Source: Psychrobacter nivimaris | GTDB lineage: Bacteria > Pseudomonadota > Gammaproteobacteria > Pseudomonadales > Moraxellaceae | Length of the DNA: 64,000 nt | Assembly (NCBI RefSeq): GCF_009812035.1 | Contig: NZ_VZIZ01000022.1 | Coordinates: 33,374-97,373 of the forward strand | Direction of reading: 5' to 3' | In this document: positions 1 to 9,522 of the stretch, one piece after another | Layout of the letters: every line of letters starts with the position of its first letter | How positions within the stretch are numbered: position 1 is the stretch's first letter | Made by a program: the position numbers and the translations under genes | Notes under the pieces: model-generated | What the model was told of the DNA's origin: nothing | The model's input: the letters and a program-made list of their open reading frames with translations, nothing else | Database searches by the model: none

Positions 1-849
1 AGTGATGACAGTGAACGCCGTATCCAAATACGTCAAAGTAGCAGTACAAGCAATAACACTAATGCGTATATAACGCCATCTACCAACAGCTCATATCAGC
101 GTCCTGGTGTCACCATGTTGAGTGGTGCGAATGCATCAAATGGCGACAGTATGCAAAACTTGATTGTACAAAAACAGCGTGATTTCGAAATTGATGCTAG
201 GTTGTCTATTGAAGAAAACAAACGTGTGAATGTAGTGAGACGCGGTACTACTTATAGTACAGCAAACAACACCTATAATGGTGCTTATAACGATTCTATG
301 AGTATGGACTTTAATGCATGGTTAAATAGCAATAGCTATCGTGCCAGACAAGTAGCAGAGTACGAACGCTATCTTAGCGCACGAGTCGGGTCGCAGAATG
401 TACCGCCATTATCGCAACTGCTGACGACTGCCCGTAGTTGGAGTAAATGCGGGTATGAACCGTATCAATTGCCACCTCAAGAGCTATGGTCTAACATTGT
501 ACCAACATTGCGCCTTTATAGTGAGTTGAAAAACCAAGGTATTTTACCACTCAGCAGTGAGATACGTTCGGTATATCGTAACCCGGGTTTGAATGACTGT
601 GCAGGCGGGGCAGACAGTAGTAAGCATATGAATGCAAGTGCTATGGATATCTGGGTGCCTGAGTATGAAGACAATCTATGGCGCTTGAGTACCATGCATG
701 ATGGCTTATGCCAGTTTTGGCAGTATCAAGGACAGCCTTATAACTTTGGTTTAGGATTATATGCGACAGGGGCTATTCATTTAGATACGGATGGTTATCG
801 TAAATGGGGATTCAATCACGCTAGTAGTTCCTCTTCTTGCCGCTATTAA
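1..849 (+). CDS. M15-type peptidase (D-Ala-D-Ala carboxypeptidase-like), 5' truncated by window edge
   Basis: The reading frame is open from base 1, so the true start lies outside the window; the first internal ATG is at 115. Counting from that ATG, the C-terminal half carries an H171-x6-D178 pair inside a SKHMNASAMDIW segment and a later H222 in AIHLDTDGYRKWG. This is the zinc-ligand pattern of peptidase family M15, which trims peptidoglycan stem peptides in the periplasm. The N-terminal part is Asn/Ser-rich and low-complexity, like a linker. The family call rests on the His/Asp/His spacing and the surrounding residues; substrate specificity cannot be read. No partner gene is visible on the left. 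A 268-bp AT-rich gap separates it from the next gene. Confidence 0.6.
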   Translation, partial: SDDSERRIQIRQSSSTSNNTNAYITPSTNSSYQRPGVTMLSGANASNGDSMQNLIVQKQRDFEIDARLSIEENKRVNVVRRGTTYSTANNTYNGAYNDSMSMDFNAWLNSNSYRARQVAEYERYLSARVGSQNVPPLSQLLTTARSWSKCGYEPYQLPPQELWSNIVPTLRLYSELKNQGILPLSSEIRSVYRNPGLNDCAGGADSSKHMNASAMDIWVPEYEDNLWRLSTMHDGLCQFWQYQGQPYNFGLGLYATGAIHLDTDGYRKWGFNHASSSSSCRY

Positions 850-1016
850 TTGATTTATCAAGAATCGAGAATTCAAATAATTATAAAGTTAGCCGAGATA
901 ACGCTAGATATATATTCATTTTTATATATACTATTCCGGTGTTTACTAAAAATAATAATTTTGTAATTATTTGGTAGGATTCATAGGATAGACGCATAAG
1001 TTCATTAAAAATTTGT

Positions 1017-1045
1017 TTGGTCTTTAAAAACTATGCTTTAATAAT
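1017..1045 (+). promoter_or_regulatory. Possible sigma70 promoter for the downstream lipoprotein gene
   Basis: A TTGGTC at 1017-1022 and an AATAAT at 1040-1045 are separated by 17 bp, in an AT-rich stretch about 70 bp before the start at 1118. The match is only partial and AT-rich DNA gives such matches by chance. Confidence 0.25.
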
Positions 1046-1117
1046 ATCTGTTATCAATCGCCTTTATATTTTCATGGCTTATAAAGAAAACCACCAAATT
1101 TACTTTAAGCGAAAACT

Positions 1118-1693
1118 ATGAAAAATCAGCGCTTGACAATGAAAAACTATCATAAATTAAATAACGAGAAGCAAAGTTTTTTGCACTCGAACTATAAGTA
1201 TGGCGCTTTGTTTACTTCTGCACTTATGTCGGTATTATTGATTAATGCGTGTAGTACAGAGATGTCCTCTGAAAACAATATGATAGTGACGGATAAAGCT
1301 GATAGACATATACAAAGCTCTAAAGAGATAGAAGATAGTATCAAGAACTCTTACGCTCGTTTAGCCTCTAAGCGCTCTGATGTCTGTCCAAAATTAATTC
1401 AAGAAGAAACAGGTAATCAGGTTATCGAACGTATATCAGAGGTCATGGTAAATGACTACTGTGATTATTTCTTATATCCGCGAGAGGGTCAGCGCCTCAA
1501 TGTTAAAGTAGATAACCGTCAAATAGAAGCGCTATTAATTGTGCCGACGCTACATAACTTTGCCAATGGTAATTATAAAGTGACGTCTTATGATAAGCAT
1601 GTTATCCGTTTGAGCTATAACGGGGCTACCCATAAGCCTGAGCATTTTGTCTATGATGTTGCGCTAAAAATTTCTGACGCCAAGTATTCCTAA
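1118..1693 (+). CDS. Putative lipoprotein, unknown function
   Basis: A 191-residue product with a long basic N-terminus, then a hydrophobic segment ending in LLINAC near residue 45, which fits a lipoprotein signal (lipobox I-N-A-C). The mature part contains two cysteines in the VCPKL and NDYCDYF regions but no domain I recognise. A second in-frame ATG at 1139 would shorten the long n-region, and neither start has a strong ribosome binding site. It probably sits in the envelope. It follows the M15-type gene on the same strand and may share its surroundings, but the gap suggests separate expression. No function is assigned. Confidence 0.6.
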   Translation: MKNQRLTMKNYHKLNNEKQSFLHSNYKYGALFTSALMSVLLINACSTEMSSENNMIVTDKADRHIQSSKEIEDSIKNSYARLASKRSDVCPKLIQEETGNQVIERISEVMVNDYCDYFLYPREGQRLNVKVDNRQIEALLIVPTLHNFANGNYKVTSYDKHVIRLSYNGATHKPEHFVYDVALKISDAKYS

Positions 1694-1841
1694 TGCCAAG
1701 CATTAAGAATGTTCTGCTTCTTATTTAAAGATTATAGCCGTTCAAATATTTAAATGGACATATTATGAGTAGTATTTTTTACCATTTATAATACGTCCAT
1801 TGGATTGATAACGCTTATTTCTAATATTGCTTCCTAGCGAT

Positions 1842-3419
1842 TTATTTCTTACTGGTTTTTTCTACCACTTTCTTTTCTTTCCAAGGATCTTCTTGCCCAA
1901 CCGTAACTATTAAAAAGTTATCAGGCTTTAGCGTATCTCGCATGGTTTGATTGACCTCTGAAAGTGTGACTTGATCAATGCGATTGGTATAGTCAGCTAA
2001 GTAATTATTCGGTAATTGGTAAAAATTCATCATTCCAAGTAAGCTATTGATACCTACATTGCTCGCAAATCCCATCGGGAAGCTATTTTTCAGATTATCT
2101 GTAGTTAAGCGCATCTCCTCAGTGGTGATACCCTTGTCCAGCGTTTCGTTGATAACCGCTAAGCTTGCATCAATGGCCGCACGCGCCTTGTCATTACGTG
2201 TCGAAAAACCAATCTGGTAGGGACCTCGAGAGAGCATTGGGTTCATCGATCCTGAGATTCCATAAGTATAGCCAAGGTTTTGTCTCACCTCAGTCATTAG
2301 TCGCGCATTAAAATCACTGCCTGCCATGACTTCGTTTCCAACAGCAAAGTTGGTTTGCTGCTGCTGTGCTATTGGGTCGGTAGCTCGTTTGCTACCTAGC
2401 TGTCCCATGAGTACAGTGGTTTGAGTGCTTGGGAATGGAATATGAACGTGCTGCGCTTTGGTAAGCGGTTTCGGCTCAGGTAAATCAGTGGCAGCTTGGC
2501 CAGTAGGCAATTTAGCAGTGATGTCTTCTGCCAGTTTTTTGGCTTGTTTTAATGTCAGGTTGCCGGTCATAGCAACAGACGCGTTTGCTGCAACTAGATA
2601 TTTATTTTTAAAGTCTATCAGTTGTTGCTTCTCAATCGTAGGAACGCTTTCTAGCGTGCCGACTGATGGATGCGCGTAAGGGTGAGTACCATATAGAGCC
2701 TCGTTGAAAGCGATACTTGCTAAGCTATTAGGATCTTGTTTTTGTTGCTGCAGGCCTACCAACAGTCTTGCTTTATTGCGAGCTAGAACTTGCTCGTCAA
2801 AGGTAGGTTCACTCACCATCTGTGTCATTAAGTCAATGGCTGGCAGGAGATGCTTATCATCAGATAGGCTACGCAGTGAAACAATAAACATATCCTTATA
2901 GGCGCTACTGCTTAGATTGATGCCCAACGTTTCCACTGCACGAGTAAATGCATTTTCATCTAGGCTTTTTGAGCCCTGTTCGAGCATCGTCGCTGTCATA
3001 TTCGCAATACCGAAACCATCCTTTTTGATACTACCATCACGCGCGCTACCCGCATTAAAACGCAAATCAACATCGACGATTGGCAAGGTGGTCGTTTGTA
3101 CAAACATAACAGGTACGCCAGACTTGGTCTTAAACTGTTGAATGGTTGGCACGGTGACTTTTAAAGGTTCGTCATCGTCTAAGCTGGTCAGTTTAGATAG
3201 AGCAGCAATTGGCGCACTTGCATCGACTGCAGCAGGTGTACGGTAATCTTCAGCAGCTGTTGTATCAGCTTGAGCAGTAGTAGCCAAGACGCTAAAAGCA
3301 AGAATTACGCTAGCACTGAGGTAGGCTCGCTTTTTAGATGCGATAGTGCTGCTTACAGAGGATGAAGCAGTCTTAAAAGATTTTGGTTTTGCTTTAGAGT
3401 CGTATTTATTCTGAATCAT
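1842..3419 (-). CDS. M16-family peptidase-like protein lacking the zinc-binding motif
   Basis: A 525-residue M16 (insulinase/pitrilysin) fold protein with a signal-like hydrophobic segment (LSASVILAFSVLATTAQA) near residues 34-51. Family features are visible: FQTKSGVPVMFVQT near the start, FNAGSARDG, and the glycine-rich SRGPYQIGFSTRNDKA region. Where active M16 proteins have HxxEH this one has ATMLEQG, so the metal-binding motif is missing. Paired M16B proteins in proteobacteria often comprise one catalytic and one non-catalytic subunit. Here the gene lies 67 bp downstream of the HxxEH-bearing paralogue on the same strand, which fits a heteromeric periplasmic protease or chaperone. Catalysis by this subunit alone is unlikely. 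Confidence 0.85.
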   Translation of the reverse strand: MIQNKYDSKAKPKSFKTASSSVSSTIASKKRAYLSASVILAFSVLATTAQADTTAAEDYRTPAAVDASAPIAALSKLTSLDDDEPLKVTVPTIQQFKTKSGVPVMFVQTTTLPIVDVDLRFNAGSARDGSIKKDGFGIANMTATMLEQGSKSLDENAFTRAVETLGINLSSSAYKDMFIVSLRSLSDDKHLLPAIDLMTQMVSEPTFDEQVLARNKARLLVGLQQQKQDPNSLASIAFNEALYGTHPYAHPSVGTLESVPTIEKQQLIDFKNKYLVAANASVAMTGNLTLKQAKKLAEDITAKLPTGQAATDLPEPKPLTKAQHVHIPFPSTQTTVLMGQLGSKRATDPIAQQQQTNFAVGNEVMAGSDFNARLMTEVRQNLGYTYGISGSMNPMLSRGPYQIGFSTRNDKARAAIDASLAVINETLDKGITTEEMRLTTDNLKNSFPMGFASNVGINSLLGMMNFYQLPNNYLADYTNRIDQVTLSEVNQTMRDTLKPDNFLIVTVGQEDPWKEKKVVEKTSKK

Positions 3420-3486
3420 GAGTTTCTTCTTATTAAGAATACGGTGTTATGGTCATTTCTATGAGACGTTTGATAATAGGCAGCGA

Positions 3487-4983
3487 CTATTTCGCTGAGG
3501 TTTTATTGTCTTTAGGTGGTACGACATGCATCACCGTTAAGTTGTCCTTGACCAAATATTTTTTGCTGGCAGCCTGAATGTCAGCCACACTAATACCGTC
3601 GAGCTTAGTTGGCAACTTAGCAAGTAGTCTGTCATCTAGACCGATAGATTGTAATGAGCCAATCATACGTGCCTGTCCTTCCATGCTGTCTTGCGCATAA
3701 ATCAAACCAGTAACCGTATTGGTCTTGGCGCGACTGATCTCGTCATCGGCAATAGGATCGGTTTTTAGCTTTTCTATTTCCGAAGTTATAGCTTGTTGTG
3801 CTTGCTCTAAGCTGACGCCTTCACGCGGTGTTGCTTGAATCAAAAACAGCCCATCACCGCGATCTAGCAAGTCGTAAGAAGTACCAACCGTCGTCAATAT
3901 ACCTTGCTCACGTATCAGTCGACTCTCTAAGCGTGCAGATAAGCCGCCATCGAGCACATCTTGCGCAAGTGAAAGGGCATAAGCTTGTTTTTCATTGTTG
4001 GTGCCTGCCGTGGCAAGGCTTGGCACGTTGTAACCCATCAGTAGAACGGGCACTTGAACGGCTTGCTCAGAGTCTACCTTTTGATAACCACGGAAGCCTT
4101 TTTGAGTCACAGAGGTACGTTTGGGTAGGTTGCTTTTTTCTAAATCACCAAAGTAACGTTTGACTTGAGTAAGTACTTCTTGTGGTTGCACGTCGCCGAC
4201 GATGACTAACGTTGCATTATTTGGTGCATACCACGTCTTATACCAATTTTTTAGATCTGAAAGTTTAATCGATTCTAGCTCGTTCATAGGTCCAATGACA
4301 GATTCGCCTTTTGGGCTGTCAGGTAAGGCCAGCAGACGAAATGACTCATACGCTTTAGCAAGCGGATTGTCATCAGTACGTTGGCGACGCTCTTCCATGA
4401 CCACTTGATGCTCTTTAGCAAATTCTTTGTCATCAAATATAAGGTTTTTCATGCGATCTGCTTCAAGCTCTAGCGCTAACGGCATACGATTGGCAGGGAA
4501 TAGCTCGTAGTATCCGGTATAGTCATAGCTGGTAAAGGCATTATTGACACCACCAAACTTAGCAATTAGCCGCTCATAATCATCACTAGAAACGTTGGTC
4601 GTGCCCTTAAACATCATGTGCTCGAGTAAGTGAGAGATACCACCTTTATCAAGAGGCTCATCTGCTGAGCCCACTCGGTACCAGATTTGTGTCATAGCGA
4701 CTGGGGCACGGTGGTCTTCTTTTATGACGACTTTTAGACCATTTTCTAACTGATATTCATGTCGACCTGACATATCCATTGTCAACTCAGACGGCTGAGT
4801 GTCTTTGCTCGTTTTATTTTCATCTGATATGTTTTGAGCCAAGCTATCAGTTGCGATTGAGCTTGTCGCAGTTGCAGAGTTAATAGGCATCGTATTGGTT
4901 TGACATGCAGCAAGTGACGCTGCTACTGCTAAGGCACAAGCAATGCGTAATGGCGCAGCTGCTAGAGGTAAAGACAATGGCAT
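3487..4983 (-). CDS. M16-family zinc metallopeptidase, lipoprotein
   Basis: A 498-residue protein. The N-terminus (ALAVAASLAACQTN) ends in a lipobox LAAC, so it is probably a lipidated envelope protein. The zinc site HLLEHMMFKGT (HxxEH) is intact, followed about 75 residues downstream by the EHQVVMEERRQR segment with the third-ligand glutamate. The C-terminal domain has the expected R/Y-containing substrate region (ARLESRLIREQGILTTVGTSYD). It heads an apparent operon with the non-catalytic paralogue 67 bp downstream. The pair lies divergently from ftsY, an arrangement seen in other gammaproteobacteria. The substrate is unknown. Confidence 0.9.
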   Translation of the reverse strand: MPLSLPLAAAPLRIACALAVAASLAACQTNTMPINSATATSSIATDSLAQNISDENKTSKDTQPSELTMDMSGRHEYQLENGLKVVIKEDHRAPVAMTQIWYRVGSADEPLDKGGISHLLEHMMFKGTTNVSSDDYERLIAKFGGVNNAFTSYDYTGYYELFPANRMPLALELEADRMKNLIFDDKEFAKEHQVVMEERRQRTDDNPLAKAYESFRLLALPDSPKGESVIGPMNELESIKLSDLKNWYKTWYAPNNATLVIVGDVQPQEVLTQVKRYFGDLEKSNLPKRTSVTQKGFRGYQKVDSEQAVQVPVLLMGYNVPSLATAGTNNEKQAYALSLAQDVLDGGLSARLESRLIREQGILTTVGTSYDLLDRGDGLFLIQATPREGVSLEQAQQAITSEIEKLKTDPIADDEISRAKTNTVTGLIYAQDSMEGQARMIGSLQSIGLDDRLLAKLPTKLDGISVADIQAASKKYLVKDNLTVMHVVPPKDNKTSAK

Positions 4984-5048
4984 GGTATGGTCTACTTATA
5001 TAAAATAATAATAGAAGAATTAAATGCTAATCATAGCGATAGAAGACA

Positions 5049-5198
5049 TTACAAAGAGGTCTGAGCACCAACCATAACGCTAGCAGTCGGTCTAAACTCT
5101 TGCGTCGTGGTGCAACCTGTCACCAATATAGTCGTCGTTAATAAAATAGCCACACTGATGCTGCTGATTTTTTTGTAGTGCTTAGAGAATAATGACAT
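5049..5198 (-). CDS. Small (49-residue) lipoprotein
   Basis: An ATG at 5198 opens a 49-codon frame ending in TAA at 5049-5051. The product begins MSLFSKHYKKISSIS, runs through the hydrophobic stretch VAILLTTTILVTGC, and continues TTTQEFRPTASVMVGAQTS. Positive residues, a hydrophobic core and a V-T-G-C lipobox at residues 26-29 make a textbook lipoprotein signal, leaving a mature peptide of about 21 residues. It lies 65 bp upstream of the M16 protease gene on the same strand, so it could be the first gene of that operon. No homologous function is known to me. It is short enough to be missed by length filters. Confidence 0.6.
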   Translation of the reverse strand: MSLFSKHYKKISSISVAILLTTTILVTGCTTTQEFRPTASVMVGAQTSL

Positions 5199-5492
5199 AA
5201 CGGATTCCTAATAAGTATTTATCGAATAAGTCTTGGTAGAGTAGGCGAAGTCTGACAAGTAGCAGGTCAGAGTTTTGTGTCTAAACCTTAAGCAAAACTT
5301 TCTCAAATCATTGAGTGATTTTTTAAACAGATAAATTTTGACGATAGTCTAATAGGGTAAGGGCTGAGCATGACTTGAATTATGCTAAAATAGGTCAAAA
5401 TTAAGCGTCATGTCGCTCGTAGCCAGATGACAATATGCAAATCCATTAACAATAAACAAATAATTGATTGTGATAACTTTTAGGGCAAACTT

Positions 5493-6884
5493 ATGAACAA
5501 CCCAAACAATAGCAACCGCGTAGTCATTAACCTTGATACTGGTCTTGACGACTTAGATGACGATGATATTACCTTACCCAGTCTACCGGTGCAATCTGTG
5601 CCCATTATTGATGAAACAGAGAGTGTTGCTCCGCAAAAGGACAGTACGGTAAACCAAGACGTCTCTAGTAATGATGCTGCGGACAATATTGCTTTAGCGA
5701 CGCCAATTGTTATGACAGAAGAGCATAATGTCCCTAAAGGTAATTCTGAAAGCTTTTCGAGCGCTAAAGAGACAGCCGCTGCTACAAGTCAAACTAATAC
5801 TGCGTCAACCATTCCTGCTATGCCATTGCAAGAGCAATTGGGTGATACACCAAGCGTAAACCCAGTGGCTGACAGTAATGTACAGGCAGCTACTACCAAA
5901 GAGCCTGCTACAGAGTTACAAGAGTCACAAGAGACTAAAGAAAATAAGAAAAAGGGCAGCTGGTTTAACCGTATGAAAACGGGCCTCAGTAAGTCACGCA
6001 AAAACTTAGCTGAAGGCATGGTCAGTATCTTAATCGGTGGTAAAGAGATTGATGACGAGCTATTAGAAGAAGTCGAAGATCAGCTATTGGTAGCCGATAT
6101 CGGCGTCAACGCGACGAACCGTATCATCAAGAGCCTCACCGAGCAGACAGATCGTGGTGACTTGATCTATGCACACTCTCTATATAAAGCATTGCAAAGT
6201 GAGTTGGTTGATATCCTTACACCAAAAGTTGAGCCATTGGTGATTGATACTAGCAAAAAGCCGTTTGTTATATTGGTAGTAGGGGTCAATGGCGTAGGGA
6301 AAACCACAACGATTGGTAAGCTTGCCAAGCGCCTACAAGGTGAAGGCAAATCAGTCATGCTGGCAGCGGGCGATACGTTCCGTGCGGCAGCTACTGAGCA
6401 GCTACAGATTTGGGGCGAGCGCAATCATATTCCAGTGGTAGCTCAAGGTCATGGTTCTGACAGCGCTTCTGTCATTTTTGATGCAATGCAGTCAGCCAAA
6501 GCAAAAAATATCGATGTGCTTATCGCCGATACTGCGGGACGTCTGCAAAACAAGACACATTTAATGGCAGAGTTGGAGAAAGTCGTACGTGTCATGCGTA
6601 AAGCGGATCCAAGTGCCCCGCATGAAGGTATGATTGTGCTAGATGCTGGCACGGGTCAAAATGCTATCAACCAAGTCGAACTGTTTAATAAAGTTGTGCC
6701 ACTGACAGGTATTACTATTACTAAGCTAGACGGTACTGCTAAAGGTGGTGTGGTATTTAATATTGCCGAAACGACAGATGTGCCTATCCGCTATATTGGT
6801 GTGGGTGAGTCGATTGATGACTTGCGTTCTTTTAGTCCGAAACAATTTGTCGCCGCTTTGTTCGAGACCGACGATAAAGAATAA
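5493..6884 (+). CDS. ftsY: Signal recognition particle receptor FtsY
   Basis: A 463-residue SRP-receptor GTPase. Residues 1-150 are an acidic, low-complexity A domain rich in Asp/Glu/Thr, followed by the NG domain. The basic membrane-targeting helix is near WFNRMKTGLSKSRKNLAEG. The G1 P-loop is GVNGVGKTT (264-272), then AAGDTFRAAATEQL, DTAGRLQNK (G3) and TKLDGTAKGG (G4/G5). It docks ribosome-nascent chain complexes carrying Ffh and 4.5S RNA at the membrane; the RNA partner gene ffs is also in this window near 61.2 kb. The gene is divergent from the M16 pair, with about 290 bp of shared upstream DNA. Confidence 0.97.
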   Translation: MNNPNNSNRVVINLDTGLDDLDDDDITLPSLPVQSVPIIDETESVAPQKDSTVNQDVSSNDAADNIALATPIVMTEEHNVPKGNSESFSSAKETAAATSQTNTASTIPAMPLQEQLGDTPSVNPVADSNVQAATTKEPATELQESQETKENKKKGSWFNRMKTGLSKSRKNLAEGMVSILIGGKEIDDELLEEVEDQLLVADIGVNATNRIIKSLTEQTDRGDLIYAHSLYKALQSELVDILTPKVEPLVIDTSKKPFVILVVGVNGVGKTTTIGKLAKRLQGEGKSVMLAAGDTFRAAATEQLQIWGERNHIPVVAQGHGSDSASVIFDAMQSAKAKNIDVLIADTAGRLQNKTHLMAELEKVVRVMRKADPSAPHEGMIVLDAGTGQNAINQVELFNKVVPLTGITITKLDGTAKGGVVFNIAETTDVPIRYIGVGESIDDLRSFSPKQFVAALFETDDKE

Positions 6885-6938
6885 GAGAGCCAGTTTTAAT
6901 TGGTAAATCATTTTTGAGATAATTTGGAAGTAGACGCT

Positions 6939-7505
6939 ATGATAGTTACCACAGCAGCCTTTGGGTCACATCGATTAACACTGATTGCTCGTGTCAATGG
7001 GCATGGTCAGCCTATGCTCGTTGAAGCCAACTGGCTGCTGGCAGGTAACTCATGGCATAGCTCAAAATCTGTACCCAAACTTAAAAAGTACTATGGCCTG
7101 ACAGACGAAGACTTTACCTTTATAGATAAAAATAGCCTAAGCATGAATGAACCTGCTCAAGCATTATTGATAGAAACGATTTTCCAACTCAAAGATTATG
7201 CTGATGGTAAACGTAAGATATTAGATTTGCCTTTAGACTTCTCTATGGGTACTGAGTTTCAGCAAAGAGTATGGCAGGCACTACAAGGTATTGAGTATGG
7301 AGAAACCATCAGCTATGCCACACTTGCGCAGCGTGTCAACAGTCCAAAAGGGTTTCGTGCGGTCGCGCAGGCCAATGGCAAAAATCCTTTTAGCATTATC
7401 GTGCCTTGTCATCGAGTGATTGCGAGCGACGGCAAGCTTGGTGGTTATACAGGCGGGCTAGATAAAAAAGAGTATTTACTAGCGCTAGAAGGCAGTTGGA
7501 CGTAA
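6939..7505 (+). CDS. ogt: Methylated-DNA--protein-cysteine methyltransferase
   Basis: A suicide repair protein that moves the alkyl group from O6-alkylguanine to its own cysteine. The active-site motif IVPCHRV is present with Cys at about residue 157. The FQQRVWQAL helix and the YATLAQRV / AVAQANGKNP DNA-binding segments precede it, and GGYTGGLDKKEYLLALE follows. I chose the ATG at 6939 because GGAAG at 6926-6930 sits 8 bp upstream. An in-frame TTG at 6924 would overlap that binding site. The gene follows ftsY by about 50 bp on the same strand and may be co-transcribed; a shared terminator with yebC follows. Confidence 0.93.
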   Translation: MIVTTAAFGSHRLTLIARVNGHGQPMLVEANWLLAGNSWHSSKSVPKLKKYYGLTDEDFTFIDKNSLSMNEPAQALLIETIFQLKDYADGKRKILDLPLDFSMGTEFQQRVWQALQGIEYGETISYATLAQRVNSPKGFRAVAQANGKNPFSIIVPCHRVIASDGKLGGYTGGLDKKEYLLALEGSWT

Positions 7506-7530
7506 AAATGAGTCCAAATCTGTCTTAATA

Positions 7531-7567
7531 AAAAAGGGCCAAATACTTTTAGTATCTGGCCCTTTTT
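7531..7567. terminator. Bidirectional terminator between ogt and yebC
   Basis: AAAAAGGGCCA (7531-7541) pairs with TGGCCCTTTTT (7557-7567), with an inner ATACT/AGTAT stem. A- and T-runs on both sides let it serve both converging genes. Confidence 0.9.
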
Positions 7568-7591
7568 ACTGAACAATTAATACGCTTATGC

Positions 7592-8341
7592 TTATGCTTC
7601 AAGCTGAGCCATGACGTCAGCAGAGAAGTTCACGTTAGTATAAACTTCTTGCACATCATCAGCATCTTCTAGCATATCAATCATCTTTATGATTTTTTCA
7701 GCATCATCGACATTGTCGATCTCAGCCGTGGTAGATGGTGACATAGTGACCTCGGCGTTGTCAGAAACAAGACCAGCTGCATTAAGGGCATCTTGAACTT
7801 GACCGAAACTTTCCCATTCAGTGATAACGAGTAAGCTTTCGCCATCATTTTCGATATCAACGGCGCCCGCATCTAGTGCAACGAGCATGACTTCATCTTC
7901 TAAGCTGACATCGTTAAAAGTGATTTCGCCACGTTTGGTGAATAGATACGCCACTGAGCCTGATGTGCCAAGATTACCATCATTCTTGGTAAAAGCATGA
8001 CGTACTTCGCTGACCGTACGGTTAAGGTTATCCGTCATGGTTTCGACCAGTACAGCCACACCACCAACACCGTAGCCTTCGTAACTGACTTCTTCCATAT
8101 TCTCGTTATCGCCGCCGCCTGTACCACGGTCCACAGCACGATTAATCGTGTCGCGCGTCATATTGACGGATAGGGCTTTTTCGATAACGGCACGTAAGCG
8201 TGGGTTTTTGTCAGGATCGGGATCGCCTTGTTTGGCAGCTGAAACGATTTCACGAATAATCTTGGTAAATATCTTACCCCTTACTGCATCCTGACGGGCT
8301 TTACGGTGTTTAATATTTGCCCATTTTGAATGGCCTGCCAT
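7592..8341 (-). CDS. yebC: YebC/PmpR (TACO1) family protein
   Basis: A 249-residue full-length member of the YebC family, beginning with the signature [18 protein letters not shown]. It continues with [32 protein letters not shown], and the acidic C-terminal segment [18 protein letters not shown]. Members have been described as transcriptional regulators and, more recently, as translation factors acting on difficult proline stretches. Which role applies here cannot be read from sequence. The gene stands alone, converging with ogt. Confidence 0.95.
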   Translation of the reverse strand: MAGHSKWANIKHRKARQDAVRGKIFTKIIREIVSAAKQGDPDPDKNPRLRAVIEKALSVNMTRDTINRAVDRGTGGGDNENMEEVSYEGYGVGGVAVLVETMTDNLNRTVSEVRHAFTKNDGNLGTSGSVAYLFTKRGEITFNDVSLEDEVMLVALDAGAVDIENDGESLLVITEWESFGQVQDALNAAGLVSDNAEVTMSPSTTAEIDNVDDAEKIIKMIDMLEDADDVQEVYTNVNFSADVMAQLEA

Positions 8342-8658
8342 ATAACATCCTTAAGTTCTACGTACTATTTTTATGGGTAAAAAGAGTGATCAACAACAAC
8401 CTTCGATACCTGCTTGCCTGATTTTATACTATCATTACTTTGTCTATTTGAGGTAGTAGCGCTACTGGCACGTTAACGATTTGTATGTTGTTGAGAGTGC
8501 TTTTTTGCTACACTGTGGCAACTTATAGATTGTATTCACTGTGATAGGTGAGCGATATTATAAACCAGTTTTAGCTATTTTGACCAACTTGCCCTTATCC
8601 ATCACATTTTAAGTCATTGCGTGCTATCAAGCCATTGATTTTATAAAGTACTGATTCT
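8342..8658. other. Intergenic region between divergent yebC and the K+ channel gene
   Basis: 317 bp between two divergent genes, so both promoters should lie here. AT-rich, with no repeat, convincing small gene or clear promoter pair that I could single out. Confidence 0.4.
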
Positions 8659-9489
8659 ATGAAGCAACCAACCGCCGAAGCTCTTACACACTTGCGTAAC
8701 CGTACGCATATCATTATTGAAGGCACAGATACTCGTCTGGGTAAGCTCTTTGATATTGTATTGCTGATTGCAATTTTAGCCAGTGTGGCCGTCGTCATGC
8801 TTGATAGTGTGCTATATATGCGTTTGCAGTATGGCACGTTGTTCTTTTATGCAGAGTGGTTTTTTACCATTTTGTTTACTATTGAGTATGCGTTAAGGTT
8901 ATTTTCAGCACCCAACCGCTTACGCTATGCTTTTAGTTTCTTTGGGATAGTAGACTTACTGTCTGTATTGCCAAGTTATTTGAGCCTGATGTTTGTAGGC
9001 GTACAGTATCTACTCGTGATACGGGTATTACGTATTTTACGTGTGTTTCGTGTTCTTAAGCTCAAAGCCTATATGCAACAGGCTGGGTTTTTGGCGTCTG
9101 CATTAAAAACCAGTCAGCAGAAAATTACGGTTTTCTTCCTATCGCTTGTATTGTTGGTAACCATCTTTGGTTCAATTATTTATGTCGTAGAAGGGCCGGA
9201 AAATGGATTTACCAGTATTCCATTGTCTATCTACTGGGCAGTTGTCACGATGACGACGGTTGGCTATGGTGATATGTCACCTAAAACACCGCTCGGCCAA
9301 GCAATTGCCACCATGGTCATGATCACGGGTTATTCTATTATTGCTGTACCAACAGGTATTTTTACGTCAGAGTTAGCACGTAACATGCGTCCACAGTTGA
9401 ACCCAGTGACTTGTCCAAACTGTGGTAAATTCGGCCATGCAGTAGGGGCAGACTTTTGCGATCGTTGTGGACACGCGCTACATATCTAG
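8659..9489 (+). CDS. Voltage-gated-type potassium channel with C-terminal zinc ribbon
   Basis: A 276-residue six-helix Kv-type channel. S1 lies around residues 31-52 and S2 around 65-82. The S4-like segment VIRVLRILRVFRVLKLK (120-136) has basic residues every third position. The pore helix ends in the selectivity filter TVGYGD (200-205), followed by S6 (212-236). The last about 30 residues carry two CxxC pairs, C252/C255 and C267/C270, which read as a zinc ribbon in the cytoplasm. Bacterial Kv homologues usually end with a coiled coil or a bare tail, so this domain may act in assembly or as a metal or redox sensor (inference). Confidence 0.92.
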   Translation: MKQPTAEALTHLRNRTHIIIEGTDTRLGKLFDIVLLIAILASVAVVMLDSVLYMRLQYGTLFFYAEWFFTILFTIEYALRLFSAPNRLRYAFSFFGIVDLLSVLPSYLSLMFVGVQYLLVIRVLRILRVFRVLKLKAYMQQAGFLASALKTSQQKITVFFLSLVLLVTIFGSIIYVVEGPENGFTSIPLSIYWAVVTMTTVGYGDMSPKTPLGQAIATMVMITGYSIIAVPTGIFTSELARNMRPQLNPVTCPNCGKFGHAVGADFCDRCGHALHI

Positions 9490-9522
9490 AGATAGATTTG
9501 ATCCTGACAGTCAATATACCTA

